A DNA stretch of 64,000 nucleotides from Allochromatium tepidum. Lineage in GTDB: Bacteria; Pseudomonadota; Gammaproteobacteria; Chromatiales; Chromatiaceae. Where the stretch lies: contig NZ_AP024563.1 of assembly GCF_018409545.1 (NCBI RefSeq), forward strand, positions 2,844,001 through 2,908,000, in the 5' to 3' direction. Position 1 is the first letter of the stretch. Every line of letters starts with the position of its first letter. Under the pieces are notes generated by a model. That model made no database searches. It worked only from the letters and a program-made list of their open reading frames with translations, and was not told the DNA's origin. The translations under genes were made by a program, and so were the position numbers. Of this stretch, positions 32,901-41,891 are shown piece by piece.

Positions 32901-34478
32901 CCGGATCAGTTGCGGCAGTTCCGCCGGACGCGGCAGACGCCGATGATTGCGATACCAGGTGCGCGAGGCGTTCAAGACGAAACCGGGAAAACTCGCTGCC
33001 CGACGCAGGCCCGGAATGAGCACGGACTTGAGGCCCGGATCGGGCAGGATATTCAGGGTCGGCATCGGCTCGACCGACTCGGTGCGGCCATCGGCCAGCA
33101 CGGCCGAGACGTGCAGCCGATAACGGCCTGGGACCAGCTTGATCTGGGCGCAGAACCCGGTGTTCGCGCCATGCGCGATCTGAGCATGGGCGTCGTGGAC
33201 GTCCGGGCGCGCGTGACCATAGTCACAAGGGATCGCACAGCCATCGATCTCGATCTGGAGCGACTCGATTTCATGGTGCGGATGCAGGCACCAGCCGGAC
33301 AGGCGGATGGAACCCGCCAACCCCAACCCCAGGCGCGGGGTTTCGAGGAAGAAGCGCAAGCGGGCGGATGGGGCGCGTTCGACCAGTTCCTGCCGATAGG
33401 TCTCGATCTGAGATTCCAGTGTTTCGATCCTGGACTCCAGTGAAGCGGCGTTCCGGCGCGCGGATTCGATCTGCTGCTCCAGGCACTGATGCGAGTCCCT
33501 AGAGACGTCCAATTGACTCTGGAGTTCGTCGATGTCGAGTCGAGCCGCGTCGATCTCCCGTTCGCGCAGCACCAGTCCTTCGCGCAAATGCTCGGCCTCC
33601 CGTTCGACCAGTGCGAGCAGACGCGGCAGATCGCGCAGCCGATCCGAATCGAGCCGACGCGCGATCTCCGGCAGACGTTCGGATAGCCGGGCGAGTCCGT
33701 CCGGTGCGCGCAAGACACGATGGAGTTCGGCCACGAACGCGGGCATGTCATCACGGGCCTCGGGTATCCGGGTGTCGAGATCGCCCGAGTGCGACAGGCT
33801 CGAATCGATCACGTCGGCCGACGGCGGATCGGCCTGGGTGTCGTCGATCCAACCCTGGGATTGGAGCCAGGCGGTCAGGCGCGCGGCCTCCCGCTCGGGA
33901 GCGGCGATGAGATCCTCGTAGTGCACCAGGATGGATTCGGCCGGATCCACGGCTCCGAGCGCCTCGAACAGATGCAGCCCCCAGAGCCACAGCCCTTTGA
34001 GCGGCTCGAAACCATCGCGACGCGCCAGCGAATCGGCACAGGCGAGCGGGTCGCGCACCATCACCAGATAACCGACGCGATAACCGGCCTCCCGGAGCAG
34101 GGTCCGCCAGACCGGCAGCAGCCGGCACAGACGCGGATCCTTGATCGCGATCGAGGGCGCCTCATCGAAGACCTGCCGCAACAGATCCCGGAACTCGGGG
34201 CGCGCGCGCTCGATCAGCGTCTCGGTCGCGGGCAGCGCGTGAAACAGCGTATGCCAGTGCGCGGCGCCGGCGGCGAGCAGGCTGTCATTCAGACCGATGA
34301 CGGCGCGCGACTCGAAGTGACCATGCGGATTCCATGCGTTCGCCCCGATCAGATCCCGACCGAGGTGAAAGCCGGTCCGCCCCAGCAGCTCGGCGATGGC
34401 GCTGGTGCCCGTGCGGTGCATGCCGATCACGAGCAGACAGGATTTGTTTGGTTCCGCTGCAAGCGTCATCTGTGTCAT
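29931..34478 (-). CDS. Fused sulfotransferase / double GT2 / GT4 protein, 1515 aa
   Basis: Residues ~12-230 are a sulfotransferase-type domain (LLVIGMHRTGTSAIAELLGRTG PAPS-loop, LVMVRDPLACADSL). A coiled coil lies near 300-380 and a beta domain near 390-490. The first GT2 is at ~587-830 (LSVVMPVYDPP, DDASPQPW, LLDQDDLL, YSDDDKID) and the second at ~845-1080 (VSILIPSRNNG, IDNASDDPDT, FLNDDTEV, GGFDEQQFAVAYNDVDYGYR). A GT4 domain fills ~1122-1500 (VLLLGTVCERKGQLDLVQAC, SRIESYPRVILEAMAFELPIV). Such multi-domain enzymes extend O-antigen chains. ATG 34478 chosen; ATG 34469 is also possible. It follows wzm by 25 bases. Confidence 0.85.
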   Translation of the reverse strand: MTQMTLAAEPNKSCLLVIGMHRTGTSAIAELLGRTGFHLGRDLIGANAWNPHGHFESRAVIGLNDSLLAAGAAHWHTLFHALPATETLIERARPEFRDLLRQVFDEAPSIAIKDPRLCRLLPVWRTLLREAGYRVGYLVMVRDPLACADSLARRDGFEPLKGLWLWGLHLFEALGAVDPAESILVHYEDLIAAPEREAARLTAWLQSQGWIDDTQADPPSADVIDSSLSHSGDLDTRIPEARDDMPAFVAELHRVLRAPDGLARLSERLPEIARRLDSDRLRDLPRLLALVEREAEHLREGLVLREREIDAARLDIDELQSQLDVSRDSHQCLEQQIESARRNAASLESRIETLESQIETYRQELVERAPSARLRFFLETPRLGLGLAGSIRLSGWCLHPHHEIESLQIEIDGCAIPCDYGHARPDVHDAHAQIAHGANTGFCAQIKLVPGRYRLHVSAVLADGRTESVEPMPTLNILPDPGLKSVLIPGLRRAASFPGFVLNASRTWYRNHRRLPRPAELPQLIRLALNVHAQQRSITLDLAPPAGFSLPSPVDPYQAWIEVNGLTAADRVVYQRRMAERAEAHWPRLSVVMPVYDPPRDLFEAAIDSVRTQIYPHWELCIADDASPQPWVRERLLELAAEDPRIRIVLRPVNGHISRCTNSAAELASGSHLCLLDQDDLLAPEALMEVALALIDRPDTDLLYSDDDKIDVDGRRYDPQFKPDWSPELLLYYMYFSHLFVIRRELFAALGGLRVGFEGAQDYDLALRASEQARSVHHIPRILYHWRALTGSTATSGNAKPASFDAGERALNEAFSRRGVTAEAYRPLWAKRGGLGIYWHRFPDDGPSVSILIPSRNNGRILKRCVDSLARTSYRNHRVLIIDNASDDPDTRRYLAGLDHPVLSIPNGPRGFSFAAINNQAARQVTSDYLLFLNDDTEVIAPDWLSQMMGHARLEGVGAVGARLLFPNETIQHAGIVHGYYDGLAGPAFKGHPRRHHGYLSYAMVGRNYSAVTAACLLTPRALFERLGGFDEQQFAVAYNDVDYGYRLIAAGYRCVYAPGAELYHHEGYSRGPGLDDPAEVLNFRARYRDYRDPYYNPNLSLDDEGFRIASRRLPRGSAPRPIRVLMCAFTLNHEGAPYSQYELTLALKEAGVLEPIVYSPYEGPLRALYEQAGIRVIVGPHPLLGVFDLQAYEAAIDRFAALAESLGVDLIYANTLQTFYAIAAARRLGKPSLWNVRESEPWQTYFDFLAPPLAVEALGCFSEPYRIIFVAETTRRQFEPLNSRNNFSVIHNGLNPARFQGVLQEGARQEARRRLEVADQDFVVLLLGTVCERKGQLDLVQACAHLPPEVAARLRVFIVGDRPGDYSLRLHRAREALAPALRERIHIIAEVGQPALYYAAADCFVCTSRIESYPRVILEAMAFELPIVSAPTYGVVEQVREGINADFYPAGRPRVLAERLRALMDDPERLARYRRNAPLVLRSLTQFDEMAAAYARLFEEAAESFEQPTPSFSA

Positions 34479-34503
34479 TCGAAGTCCTGAAATCCTGAGT
34501 CGA

Positions 34504-35337
34504 TCATAAGACGTCCGCAAAACCATCGCGCGTGAACTGAAACCACCAATGTCCCAGCCAAAGGATGACGAGTGCGATACCGCCATAGAGCAGCCAACCC
34601 GTGACATCGGGCAGCAGGCCGAGAACGAGCAGTTTACGGCCTTCCTCGATCATGAACGAGAGTGGATTGAGCGCCATCCAGAACTGAAAGACCTCCGGGA
34701 GACGCGAAACCGGATAGAAGACGGGCGAGAGGAACAGCAGGATCGTGGTCAGGACACCGATCGCCTGACCGACGTCGCGGACGAAGGTGCCGAGGGAGGC
34801 CAGCATCAGCGACAGCCCGGCGGTCAGGAGCACGAACGGCAGGACGAGGATCGGCAGCAAGAGCGCGGTCGCCGGCAGGGTTCCCTTGAGCAGCCATTGC
34901 ACCAGCAGCAGGGCGATCACACTGACCAGTGCGTGGAAGACGGCGGCCAGGACGAGGATCCAGGGCAGGATTTCGAGCGGAAAGATCACCTTCTTGACGT
35001 AATTGGGGTTGTGAAGGATGACGCTCGGCGCGCGATTGAGGCACTCGGCGAAAAAACCGTGAACGATCATGCCGACGAAGAGGATGATCGCAAAATCGGC
35101 GCGTGACTCGTTCGGCAGCCCCCAGCGCGACTCGAAGACATAGGAGAAGACGAAGGTATAGACCATCAGCATCAGCAAGGGATGCAGCAGCGACCAGGCG
35201 ATCCCCATGAAGGAGCCGCGATAACGCCCGAGCACTTCGCGCTGAGTCATCTCGATGATCAGCCGACGATGGGTCAGGAGCGGAGCAAAACAGGCGGACA
35301 GGGAGCCGAGAAGACGAACTACTGGACTTGAGGTCAT
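34504..35337 (-). CDS. wzm: Polysaccharide ABC transporter permease
   Basis: 277 residues with about six membrane spans and the ABC-2 pattern: LLTHRRLIIEMTQREVLGRYRGSFMGIAWSLLHPLLML at 20-57, NPNYVKKVIFPLEILPW, FVRDVGQAIGVLTTILLFLSPVFYPVSRLP and LNPLSFMIEEGR. It forms the channel for the ATPase Wzt at 17671-19011. Placed inside the type I secretion/glycosyltransferase run and not next to wzt. Confidence 0.9.
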   Translation of the reverse strand: MTSSPVVRLLGSLSACFAPLLTHRRLIIEMTQREVLGRYRGSFMGIAWSLLHPLLMLMVYTFVFSYVFESRWGLPNESRADFAIILFVGMIVHGFFAECLNRAPSVILHNPNYVKKVIFPLEILPWILVLAAVFHALVSVIALLLVQWLLKGTLPATALLLPILVLPFVLLTAGLSLMLASLGTFVRDVGQAIGVLTTILLFLSPVFYPVSRLPEVFQFWMALNPLSFMIEEGRKLLVLGLLPDVTGWLLYGGIALVILWLGHWWFQFTRDGFADVL

Positions 35338-35365
35338 TCGTGAATGGCCTTGATTGGATTCGGGA

Positions 35366-36457
35366 TCAGCGCCGATACAGCGCCGCGAGTTGACGGAGCG
35401 CGAGCTTGAAATAGCCGGGTTGATAGAAATGCCTGCTCATCCGGTCGGAGAGCCGGTGTGCGCCCTGCCGCACGAGCGCCCGATGCGCGCGACGCTCGGC
35501 GATGCAGGCCGGAAGCCCGCGCCAGGCATCCCGATAGACGCGATAGACGATTTCGGGATGCCCGGCCAGCAGATGGCGGGCAACCGCCAGGGTATGCGCG
35601 AGCAGCAGCCACAGGGCCTGACGCAGCAGCAGGCGCGAGGAAAACCACTTGGCATGCATCCAGATGACGTTTCGCAGTCCGTGATAGGCGATGAAGGGAT
35701 TATACCCCTTACCGGTACTACCCTGCCCCTGGTGCAGAGCCACAGTCACATCGATATGGACGGGTCGATAGCCCTTGAGCAGAGCGCGCACAGCCAGATC
35801 CGTATCCTCGCAGTAGCAGAAGAATCGCGGGTCCATCACATAGCCGAACGATGACTGCATGTCACGGATGAAGCCGCGGTCGAGCAGACAGCAGCCTCCG
35901 GTCGGCCCCAGGAACGGTTCTCGAAGATCGAGGCGGTTTGCGGGCATCAGGCTAGCGTGGAGTGCGATGCCGAGAGTGTCGACGGCTTGCGGATCCATCA
36001 GGTCGTGCAGACGTCCGCCGACCATTCCGGCTTCGGGTGAGGCGGCGAGCGCGTCCAGCAGCTCGCGCATCAGCGGCGGCAGGGCGACGGCATCATTGTT
36101 CAGGAGCAGGATGGCGCGACAGCGCTCGTCCTCGAGCAGCACGTCGATGGCGAAATTACAGCCCGCGGCAAACCCCAGGTTGACACTGGAGACGAAGAGA
36201 CGCAGTGAAGTACGCTGGAAACGCTCGAGGATCTCGGGGGCGATGATCGCCCCCCCATCCTCGGGCGCATTGTCCAGCACGAGGATCCGGGATGGGGCCG
36301 GATCGAGGGCGGCCAGCGACTCGAGACAGCGCCGAGTCGCCAACGGGGTCCGATAGTTGATGAGGACGACTCCGACGGCGGACTCATCGGGACAGGGCGC
36401 GCTCCAGACGAAACGTTCCTCGACGGTCACTGGAGTCAGGCCGGACGCACGACTCAT
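35366..36457 (-). CDS. Glycosyltransferase family 2 (rhamnosyltransferase-like)
   Basis: 363 residues. VGVVLINYRTPLATRRCLESL at 28-48, RILVLDNAPEDGG, LFVSSVNLGFAAGCNFAID, ILLLNNDAVALPPLM (metal site) and GPTGGCCLLDRGFIRDM...DPRFFCYCEDTDLAVRALLKGYRPV fit the RfbF/WbbL-type GT2 family, often L-rhamnosyltransferases. The rmlBACD cluster 4 kb away would supply dTDP-L-rhamnose. It overlaps the adaptor gene by ATGA, tying glycan synthesis to type I secretion. Confidence 0.85.
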   Translation of the reverse strand: MSRASGLTPVTVEERFVWSAPCPDESAVGVVLINYRTPLATRRCLESLAALDPAPSRILVLDNAPEDGGAIIAPEILERFQRTSLRLFVSSVNLGFAAGCNFAIDVLLEDERCRAILLLNNDAVALPPLMRELLDALAASPEAGMVGGRLHDLMDPQAVDTLGIALHASLMPANRLDLREPFLGPTGGCCLLDRGFIRDMQSSFGYVMDPRFFCYCEDTDLAVRALLKGYRPVHIDVTVALHQGQGSTGKGYNPFIAYHGLRNVIWMHAKWFSSRLLLRQALWLLLAHTLAVARHLLAGHPEIVYRVYRDAWRGLPACIAERRAHRALVRQGAHRLSDRMSRHFYQPGYFKLALRQLAALYRR

Positions 36458-37794
36458 TCCTCCCGGAACGCCTGCGCCACACGATCGGTGAGCGGACGGA
36501 TGAGATAGTCGAAGAAGGTGCGCTCGCCGGTCTTGATCATGGCCTCGACCGGCATCCCGGCCTGGAGCACGCGCCCCTCGAGCTTGGCTATGCCCTCGGG
36601 TGTGACCTCGATGCGGGCGAGGTAATAAGGCTGGTTGGTGGCCTGATCGACGAGCCGGTCGGCCGAGACGGTCAGAACGCGCCCTGGAATGACAGGTGTG
36701 GTGCGGGCATTGAAAGCGCTCATGCGCAGGTCGGCCTCCATGCCGGGGGCGATGCGGTCGATGTCGACCGGCTGGACGCGGGCCTCGATGATGAGCGACT
36801 CGCCCTCGGGGACGACGTCGAGGATGTGATCGCCGGGCCGGATGACGCCGCCGACGGTGTGCACACTGGAGCCGACCACGGCGCCGGCCGCCGGCGAGCG
36901 CACGACGGTGCGCGCGAGCTGGTTGCCGAGCGCGCGCATGCGTTCGCGCAGGTCGGCGAGCTTGGTCTCGACGTCGCGCAGATCGGTGACGACCTCGCTG
37001 GTGAACTTGCGCTTGAGCTGGGCGATCTGGATCTCGGTCTCGCCGATCTGGATGCGCGCGGCGGCGATGTCGGACTGGTGCTGGGCGCGCTCACCCTGGA
37101 GTTCCGCCGACAGACGCTCGTATTCGCGCAGGGTGCGCTTGTCGCCGAGTCCCTTGTCGAAGAGCTTGACCATGCCTTCGATCTCTTCCTGGTAGAGATC
37201 GATACGCTTGGTCTTGGTCTCGATCAGGGCTTCCAGACCACGGATCTGCTCCCGGAGCTGGTCGCGGCGCTGTTCGAGCACCTGCTGCTCGCCGATGAGC
37301 GATTTGCGGCGGGCCTGGAAGACCCGTTGCTCGCCGGTGATGGCCTCGGCGATGCGCGGGTCGTCCTGGGCGGCGAGGAGTTCCTCGGCGAAGGCGATCT
37401 CGGTGAGATCGTCGCGCTCGGCGATCAGACGCGCCTCCTGGGCGCGCAGCGACAGGAACTGGCCGCGGGCGATCTCGAGCTGGGCGCTGGCCTCGGTGTC
37501 GTCGAGCCGGACCAGCACGTCGCCCTCGGCCACGCGGTCGCCCTCACGCACCAGGATCTCGCTGACGATACCGCCGTCGAGATGACGGACGGTCTTGCGC
37601 GCCGACTCGACCGCGACCACGCCTGGAGCCACGGCGGCGCCTTCGAGGGGGGCGAGCAGCGCCCAGGTGGTGAAGCCGCCGAGCGCGATCAGCAGGACGA
37701 GCAGGCCGATGAGGCGCTCGGGTTTGTCGCTGATAGGGATGGGGGAGGATTCCTCGGTCGCGCCGAGATGACGGGGAGTGACTGTGATGTCCAT
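36454..37794 (-). CDS. Type I secretion membrane fusion protein (HlyD/PrtE/RsaE-like)
   Basis: 446 residues. One membrane span (LIGLLVLLIALGGFTTWALLAPL, residues ~28-50), then VVAVESARKTVRHLDGGIVSEILVREGDRV...GDVLVRLDDTEA, the lipoyl-like half. A long coiled coil runs ~85-290, then the second lipoyl half (VRSPAAGAVVGSSVHTVGGVIRPGDHILDVVPEG) and beta barrel. It spans the periplasm between the ABC exporter encoded 6 bases upstream and a TolC-type channel that is not in the window. Confidence 0.93.
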   Translation of the reverse strand: MDITVTPRHLGATEESSPIPISDKPERLIGLLVLLIALGGFTTWALLAPLEGAAVAPGVVAVESARKTVRHLDGGIVSEILVREGDRVAEGDVLVRLDDTEASAQLEIARGQFLSLRAQEARLIAERDDLTEIAFAEELLAAQDDPRIAEAITGEQRVFQARRKSLIGEQQVLEQRRDQLREQIRGLEALIETKTKRIDLYQEEIEGMVKLFDKGLGDKRTLREYERLSAELQGERAQHQSDIAAARIQIGETEIQIAQLKRKFTSEVVTDLRDVETKLADLRERMRALGNQLARTVVRSPAAGAVVGSSVHTVGGVIRPGDHILDVVPEGESLIIEARVQPVDIDRIAPGMEADLRMSAFNARTTPVIPGRVLTVSADRLVDQATNQPYYLARIEVTPEGIAKLEGRVLQAGMPVEAMIKTGERTFFDYLIRPLTDRVAQAFREE

Positions 37795-37800
37795 GATGGT

Positions 37801-39537
37801 TCAACCGGCGGCTTGAGCGGGGAGCGTGCCCGTGGCGGCGGGGCGCGGAACGGCGGTCGGGCGGGCGAACTGGGCCAGCACCTGATCGCGCGGACCGTAC
37901 ATTTCGACCTGCCCCTCGCGCATCACCAGGATCTTGTCGACCGAGCCGAGGATGCTGGGTCTGTGGGTGATGATGACCACGGTCGTGCCTTCGGCCTTGA
38001 GCTGGGCGATGGCCTTGACCAGCGCCGATTCGCCCTGGTCATCAAGGTTGGAGTTCGGCTCGTCGAGCACCACCAGCACCGGGTTGCCGTACATGGCGCG
38101 CGCCAGACCGATACGCTGACGCTGGCCGCCCGAGAGCACGGCGCCGGCGTCGCCGATCGGGGTGTCGTAGCCCTTGGGCAGACGCAGGATCATCTCGTGG
38201 ACCTGCGCACGCTGGGCGGCGGCGACCACCTTTTCAGGCTCGATCTCGCCGAAGCGGGCGATGTTCTCGCTCACGGTGCCGTCGAAGAGCTCGATGTCCT
38301 GCGGCAGATAGCCGATGTAGGGGCCGAGTTCGTCGCGGTTCCAGTGGCCGATGTCGGCCCCGCTCAGACGCACCTTGCCGGCGGCCACCGGCCAAACGCC
38401 GAGCAGCACGCGCGCCAGACTCGACTTGCCGGCGGCGCTCGGGCCGATGACGCCGATGACCTCGCCGGGGGCGATCTCGAACTGCACGCCGCGCAGCACC
38501 GGTAGGTTCGATCCGGGCGGGGCGGCCAGTACGCCCTCGAGCGTGACCCGGCCGTCGGGCGCGGGCAGGCTCATGTAGCGCGGACGCTCCGGGATGGCGT
38601 GCAATAGATCATGCAAGCGCTTGTAGGCCGAGCGCGAGGCGAGGAAGCCCTTCCAGCCGCCGATGAGCTGATCGATCGGCGCCAGGGCGCGGCCCATGAT
38701 GATGGAACCGGCGATCATGACGCCCGCGGTGAACTGATGCTGGATGACCAGATAGGCGCCCAGACCCAGGATCAGCGACTGGAGCGTGATGCGCAGCACC
38801 TTACTGGCATTGGAGAGCAGGGCGGCGCGGTCGCTGGCCAGGGCCTGGAGTCTGAGCACTTCACGATGGCGCTGGAACCAGCGCTCGTGCACGCGCGGCA
38901 GCATGCCCATGGCTTCCAGGGCCTCGGCATTGCGCAGGTTGCCGCCGAGATAGCTGCGCGCACCGATGGCCAGGCCATTGGCCTGGCCGAGCGGCCGGCG
39001 GGTGGCGAGTTCGTTGGCGAGCGCGAGCGAGAACAGGATGGCGGCGCCGATGATGGCGAACCAGCCGAACCAAGGGTGCATCAGGAAGAGCACGGCGATG
39101 TAGACCGGCATCCAGGGCACGTCGAAGAAGGCGAAGAGTCCGTTTCCGGTCAGGAACTGGCGCAGGTTGGTGAGATCCTCGATCGGCTGGGCGCCGACGC
39201 CGCGTCCGTCGCGCAGCTTGGCGTCGAACATGGCGCCGAACAGACGCGGATTGAGCTGCATATCGAGCCGGGCGCTGACACGCACCAGGATACGCGAGCG
39301 CAGCAGTTCCAGCAGGCCCATGACGGCGAACAGCCCGACCACCAGGATGGTCAGCATGATGAGGGTCGACTCGCTGCTGCTGGCCAGGACGCGGTCATAG
39401 ACCTGGAGCATGTAGATTGCCGGGGTCAGCATCAGCAGGTTGATGAAGAGACTGAAGAAGCCGGCGAAGAGGAAGGAATTGCGACTGGCCTTGAGGGCCG
39501 CACGCAATTCGTCGTCTGGACGATGGTTGGGTTTCAC
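37801..39537 (-). CDS. Type I secretion ABC exporter (PrtD/RsaD-like)
   Basis: 578 residues with a GTG start. A six-span ABC membrane domain fills 1-320, including DVPWMPVYIAVLFLMHPWFGW. The ATPase shows Walker A GPSAAGKSSLARVLLG, QDIELFDGTVSENIARFGE, signature LSGGQRQRIGLARAMYG and Walker B VLVVLDEPNSNLD. No C39 peptidase domain, so it belongs to the RTX/S-layer exporter group. The closest matching substrate in the window is the RTX S-layer-like protein at 14870-17296. Confidence 0.93.
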   Translation of the reverse strand: MKPNHRPDDELRAALKASRNSFLFAGFFSLFINLLMLTPAIYMLQVYDRVLASSSESTLIMLTILVVGLFAVMGLLELLRSRILVRVSARLDMQLNPRLFGAMFDAKLRDGRGVGAQPIEDLTNLRQFLTGNGLFAFFDVPWMPVYIAVLFLMHPWFGWFAIIGAAILFSLALANELATRRPLGQANGLAIGARSYLGGNLRNAEALEAMGMLPRVHERWFQRHREVLRLQALASDRAALLSNASKVLRITLQSLILGLGAYLVIQHQFTAGVMIAGSIIMGRALAPIDQLIGGWKGFLASRSAYKRLHDLLHAIPERPRYMSLPAPDGRVTLEGVLAAPPGSNLPVLRGVQFEIAPGEVIGVIGPSAAGKSSLARVLLGVWPVAAGKVRLSGADIGHWNRDELGPYIGYLPQDIELFDGTVSENIARFGEIEPEKVVAAAQRAQVHEMILRLPKGYDTPIGDAGAVLSGGQRQRIGLARAMYGNPVLVVLDEPNSNLDDQGESALVKAIAQLKAEGTTVVIITHRPSILGSVDKILVMREGQVEMYGPRDQVLAQFARPTAVPRPAATGTLPAQAAG

Positions 39538-39743
39538 GGATGGGCCTGCAGGTGAGATTCGGTGGTCGGTACCAGGGATGTGACCCGAAGGGTCCGGCGC
39601 GTCCGGTCTTGGAACCCGGACGGACGGAACCGACCCTCGTCGCGATCACGCGAAACGTGCGTCTTTGGTACCTGGAAAGATGCCCGATTATAGCTCAGCC
39701 CAAGAACGATGCGCCAGTGGGTTGGATGACGCTCCGTCGCCGC

Positions 39744-40526
39744 TCAAGGACTGCCCCAGTCGAATTTCAGGACGTCCTGATCCTCCAGCAAAAAGGAGGC
39801 CGGCGTCCTGGTAGTGGTCTGAGCGGCGTTCGCCCGGAGATCGGCCAACCGTCCGAGCAGACCGATATGTTGCATCGCGAGCAACTGGCAGTAGGCCAGG
39901 GGCAGGCCCCCGACACGGCGCAGTTCGAGGAAGTGCTCGTCGGACGCATGGTTGAGCGCAGACTCGTCGATCTGGAACAGACCCTGGATCCGGCGCTCGT
40001 TCTCACCGGCCTTGAGCTGGATCGGCCAGGGGCGGATCAGTTCCAATCGCGCCAGCATGTCGCAGACCAGGGTGGTCTGTTCACGGTTACGCTCGACCTG
40101 CTGTAGAAAATCCAGCACCTGTTTCAGGCTCTCGGACGGCTCTCCGGCGGCATCGAAGAAGGGTTCGCCCTGCCCCGCCTCGGTCAGCAGACCGCTGTCC
40201 TCGTCCAGACAGAGTACCCGGTCGCCGCTCTCGGTGCGCGCCAGCGCGAAGGGATGGCCGCGCAGGGCCGATGGGATATAGGCGCCGATCCAGCGGCCAT
40301 CGGGGGCGACGAAGAGGTTGGCGGTCGGTTCGATGCCGAGGACGGCCACCGGGACGTAGCGCTCGTCCTGCCTGACGAAGGCGATCGGCAGCGACATGGC
40401 CGCCTTGGGCAGTTCGGCCGCGACGAGCGGCGCCAGTGCGGTGTGCGCGGCGAAGGCGTAGGAGTCGAAGCGTTTCCAGCCCTTGTCGGCATGACGTTCG
40501 CGGGAGATGGGGACGATGTTTGGCAT
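39744..40526 (-). CDS. sapC: SapC family protein
   Basis: 260 residues. WKRFDSYAFAAHTALAPLVAAELPKAAMSLPIAFV, LGIEPTANLFVAPDGRWIGAYIPSALRGHPFALA, LCLDEDSGLL and GEPFFDAAGEPSESLKQVLDFLQQVERNREQT match the SapC family, first named in the Campylobacter fetus S-layer locus. No signal peptide or membrane span. It lies upstream of the type I secretion run in the same direction, with 206 bases between (39538-39743, no other feature seen). Its exact role is not known. Confidence 0.88.
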   Translation of the reverse strand: MPNIVPISRERHADKGWKRFDSYAFAAHTALAPLVAAELPKAAMSLPIAFVRQDERYVPVAVLGIEPTANLFVAPDGRWIGAYIPSALRGHPFALARTESGDRVLCLDEDSGLLTEAGQGEPFFDAAGEPSESLKQVLDFLQQVERNREQTTLVCDMLARLELIRPWPIQLKAGENERRIQGLFQIDESALNHASDEHFLELRRVGGLPLAYCQLLAMQHIGLLGRLADLRANAAQTTTRTPASFLLEDQDVLKFDWGSP

Positions 40527-40562
40527 GATGTCGATTGGCGCTGATTTCGTTTCAAAAACTCG

Positions 40563-40677
40563 ACTCGGGTACCGAGTGGTGCTTTACCATCATGACGCGG
40601 GCGCAATACCCTGGAGCGATGCTTGCGCTCCAGGGCACTCCGGATTCTCGGATCGACCAGGCACTGAGCGATCCGAG
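40563..40677. promoter_or_regulatory. Three consecutive inverted repeats between sapC and rmlB
   Basis: ACTCGG-gta-CCGAGT (40563-40577), CCCTGGAGCG-7-CGCTCCAGGG (40609-40635) and CTCGGATCG-13-CGATCCGAG (40647-40677) are all perfect. The first and third share CTCGG cores. They occupy the 296-base divergent gap (40527-40822). They may be operators or leader hairpins for rmlB. Confidence 0.55.
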
Positions 40678-40822
40678 TATATATAACCGATTGCGCATCG
40701 GAAGGCGTGAAGCCGATGATAGCAACACCCTGGAGGTTCGAGTCGAGACGGCCGCTCCGACACTGTGGTTTCGGCGCCCGTCCGATCGATCCGGCCTCGA
40801 CGATTACAGACAGGACTCTAAC

Positions 40823-41890
40823 ATGCAAACCCTCTTGGTCACGGGCGGCGCCGGCTTCATCGGCGGCAACTTCGTCCATCACATCCTCGAACAGGCCGAC
40901 GTCCGGGTGGTCAACCTGGACCGCCTGACCTATGCCGGCAACCTCGACACACTCGCGAGCCTCGCCGGCGATCCGCGCCACGTCTTCGTCCAGGGCGACA
41001 TCACGGACGCCGATCTGGTCGGGCGTCTGCTGCGCGAGTACGAAGTCGATGCGGTGGTCAACTTCGCCGCCGAGAGCCATGTCGACCGCTCGATCGACGG
41101 ACCGGCCGAGTTCATCCGGACCAACGTCGTCGGCACCTTCACTCTGCTCGACCGGGCACGCGATTACTGGTCCGGAATCGGTCCGGCGGCGCGCGCGGCC
41201 TTCCGCTTCCTGCACGTCTCGACCGACGAGGTCTATGGCTCGCTCGGGCCGACCGGACTCTTCACCGAGACCACGCCCTATGCGCCCAATTCGCCCTATT
41301 CGGCTTCCAAGGCCGCCTCCGACCATCTGGTGCGCGCCTGGTTCCACACCTATGGGCTGCCGGTGCTCACCACCAACTGTTCCAACAACTACGGCCCCTA
41401 TCAGTTCCCCGAGAAGCTGATCCCGCTGATGATCCTCAAGGCCCAGGCCGGCGAGCCGCTGCCGATCTACGGCGACGGCGGCAATGTGCGCGACTGGCTG
41501 TTCGTGCTCGACCACTGCCGCGCCATCGCGCGCGTGCTGGAGGCCGGCACGCCGGGCGAGGTCTACAACGTCGGCGGCAACAGCGAGCGGACCAATCTCC
41601 AGGTCGTCGACACGCTCTGTGCCCTGCTCGACGAACGTCTGCCCGACTCGCCGCATCGTCCGCACAGCCGGCTCAAGACCTTCGTCGCCGACCGGCCCGG
41701 ACACGACCGTCGCTATGCCATCGATGCGACCAAGCTCAAGCGTGAGCTGGGCTGGGAGCCGACCGAGACCTTCGAGTCCGGGATGCGGCGCACGGTCGAC
41801 TGGTATCTGGACAATCCCGACTGGTGCCGGCGCGTGATGGACGGCAGTTATCGCGGCGAACGCCTGGGTTCGAGCATGGGAGGAGCTTGA
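40823..41890 (+). CDS. rmlB: dTDP-glucose 4,6-dehydratase
   Basis: 355 residues from the ATG at 40823. [16 protein letters not shown] is the NAD loop, [11 protein letters not shown] and [11 protein letters not shown] with [13 protein letters not shown] give the Ser/Thr-Asp-Glu and Tyr-x3-Lys catalytic residues, and [20 protein letters not shown] and [18 protein letters not shown] complete the family pattern. Second step of dTDP-L-rhamnose synthesis. First gene of rmlBACD. Confidence 0.96.
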   Translation: MQTLLVTGGAGFIGGNFVHHILEQADVRVVNLDRLTYAGNLDTLASLAGDPRHVFVQGDITDADLVGRLLREYEVDAVVNFAAESHVDRSIDGPAEFIRTNVVGTFTLLDRARDYWSGIGPAARAAFRFLHVSTDEVYGSLGPTGLFTETTPYAPNSPYSASKAASDHLVRAWFHTYGLPVLTTNCSNNYGPYQFPEKLIPLMILKAQAGEPLPIYGDGGNVRDWLFVLDHCRAIARVLEAGTPGEVYNVGGNSERTNLQVVDTLCALLDERLPDSPHRPHSRLKTFVADRPGHDRRYAIDATKLKRELGWEPTETFESGMRRTVDWYLDNPDWCRRVMDGSYRGERLGSSMGGA

Positions 41891-41891
41891 G

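Noticed and set aside
30318-33443. Two ~500-codon plus-strand frames
   Set aside because: Antisense to the fused glycosyltransferase, whose GT2 and GT4 motifs are continuous.
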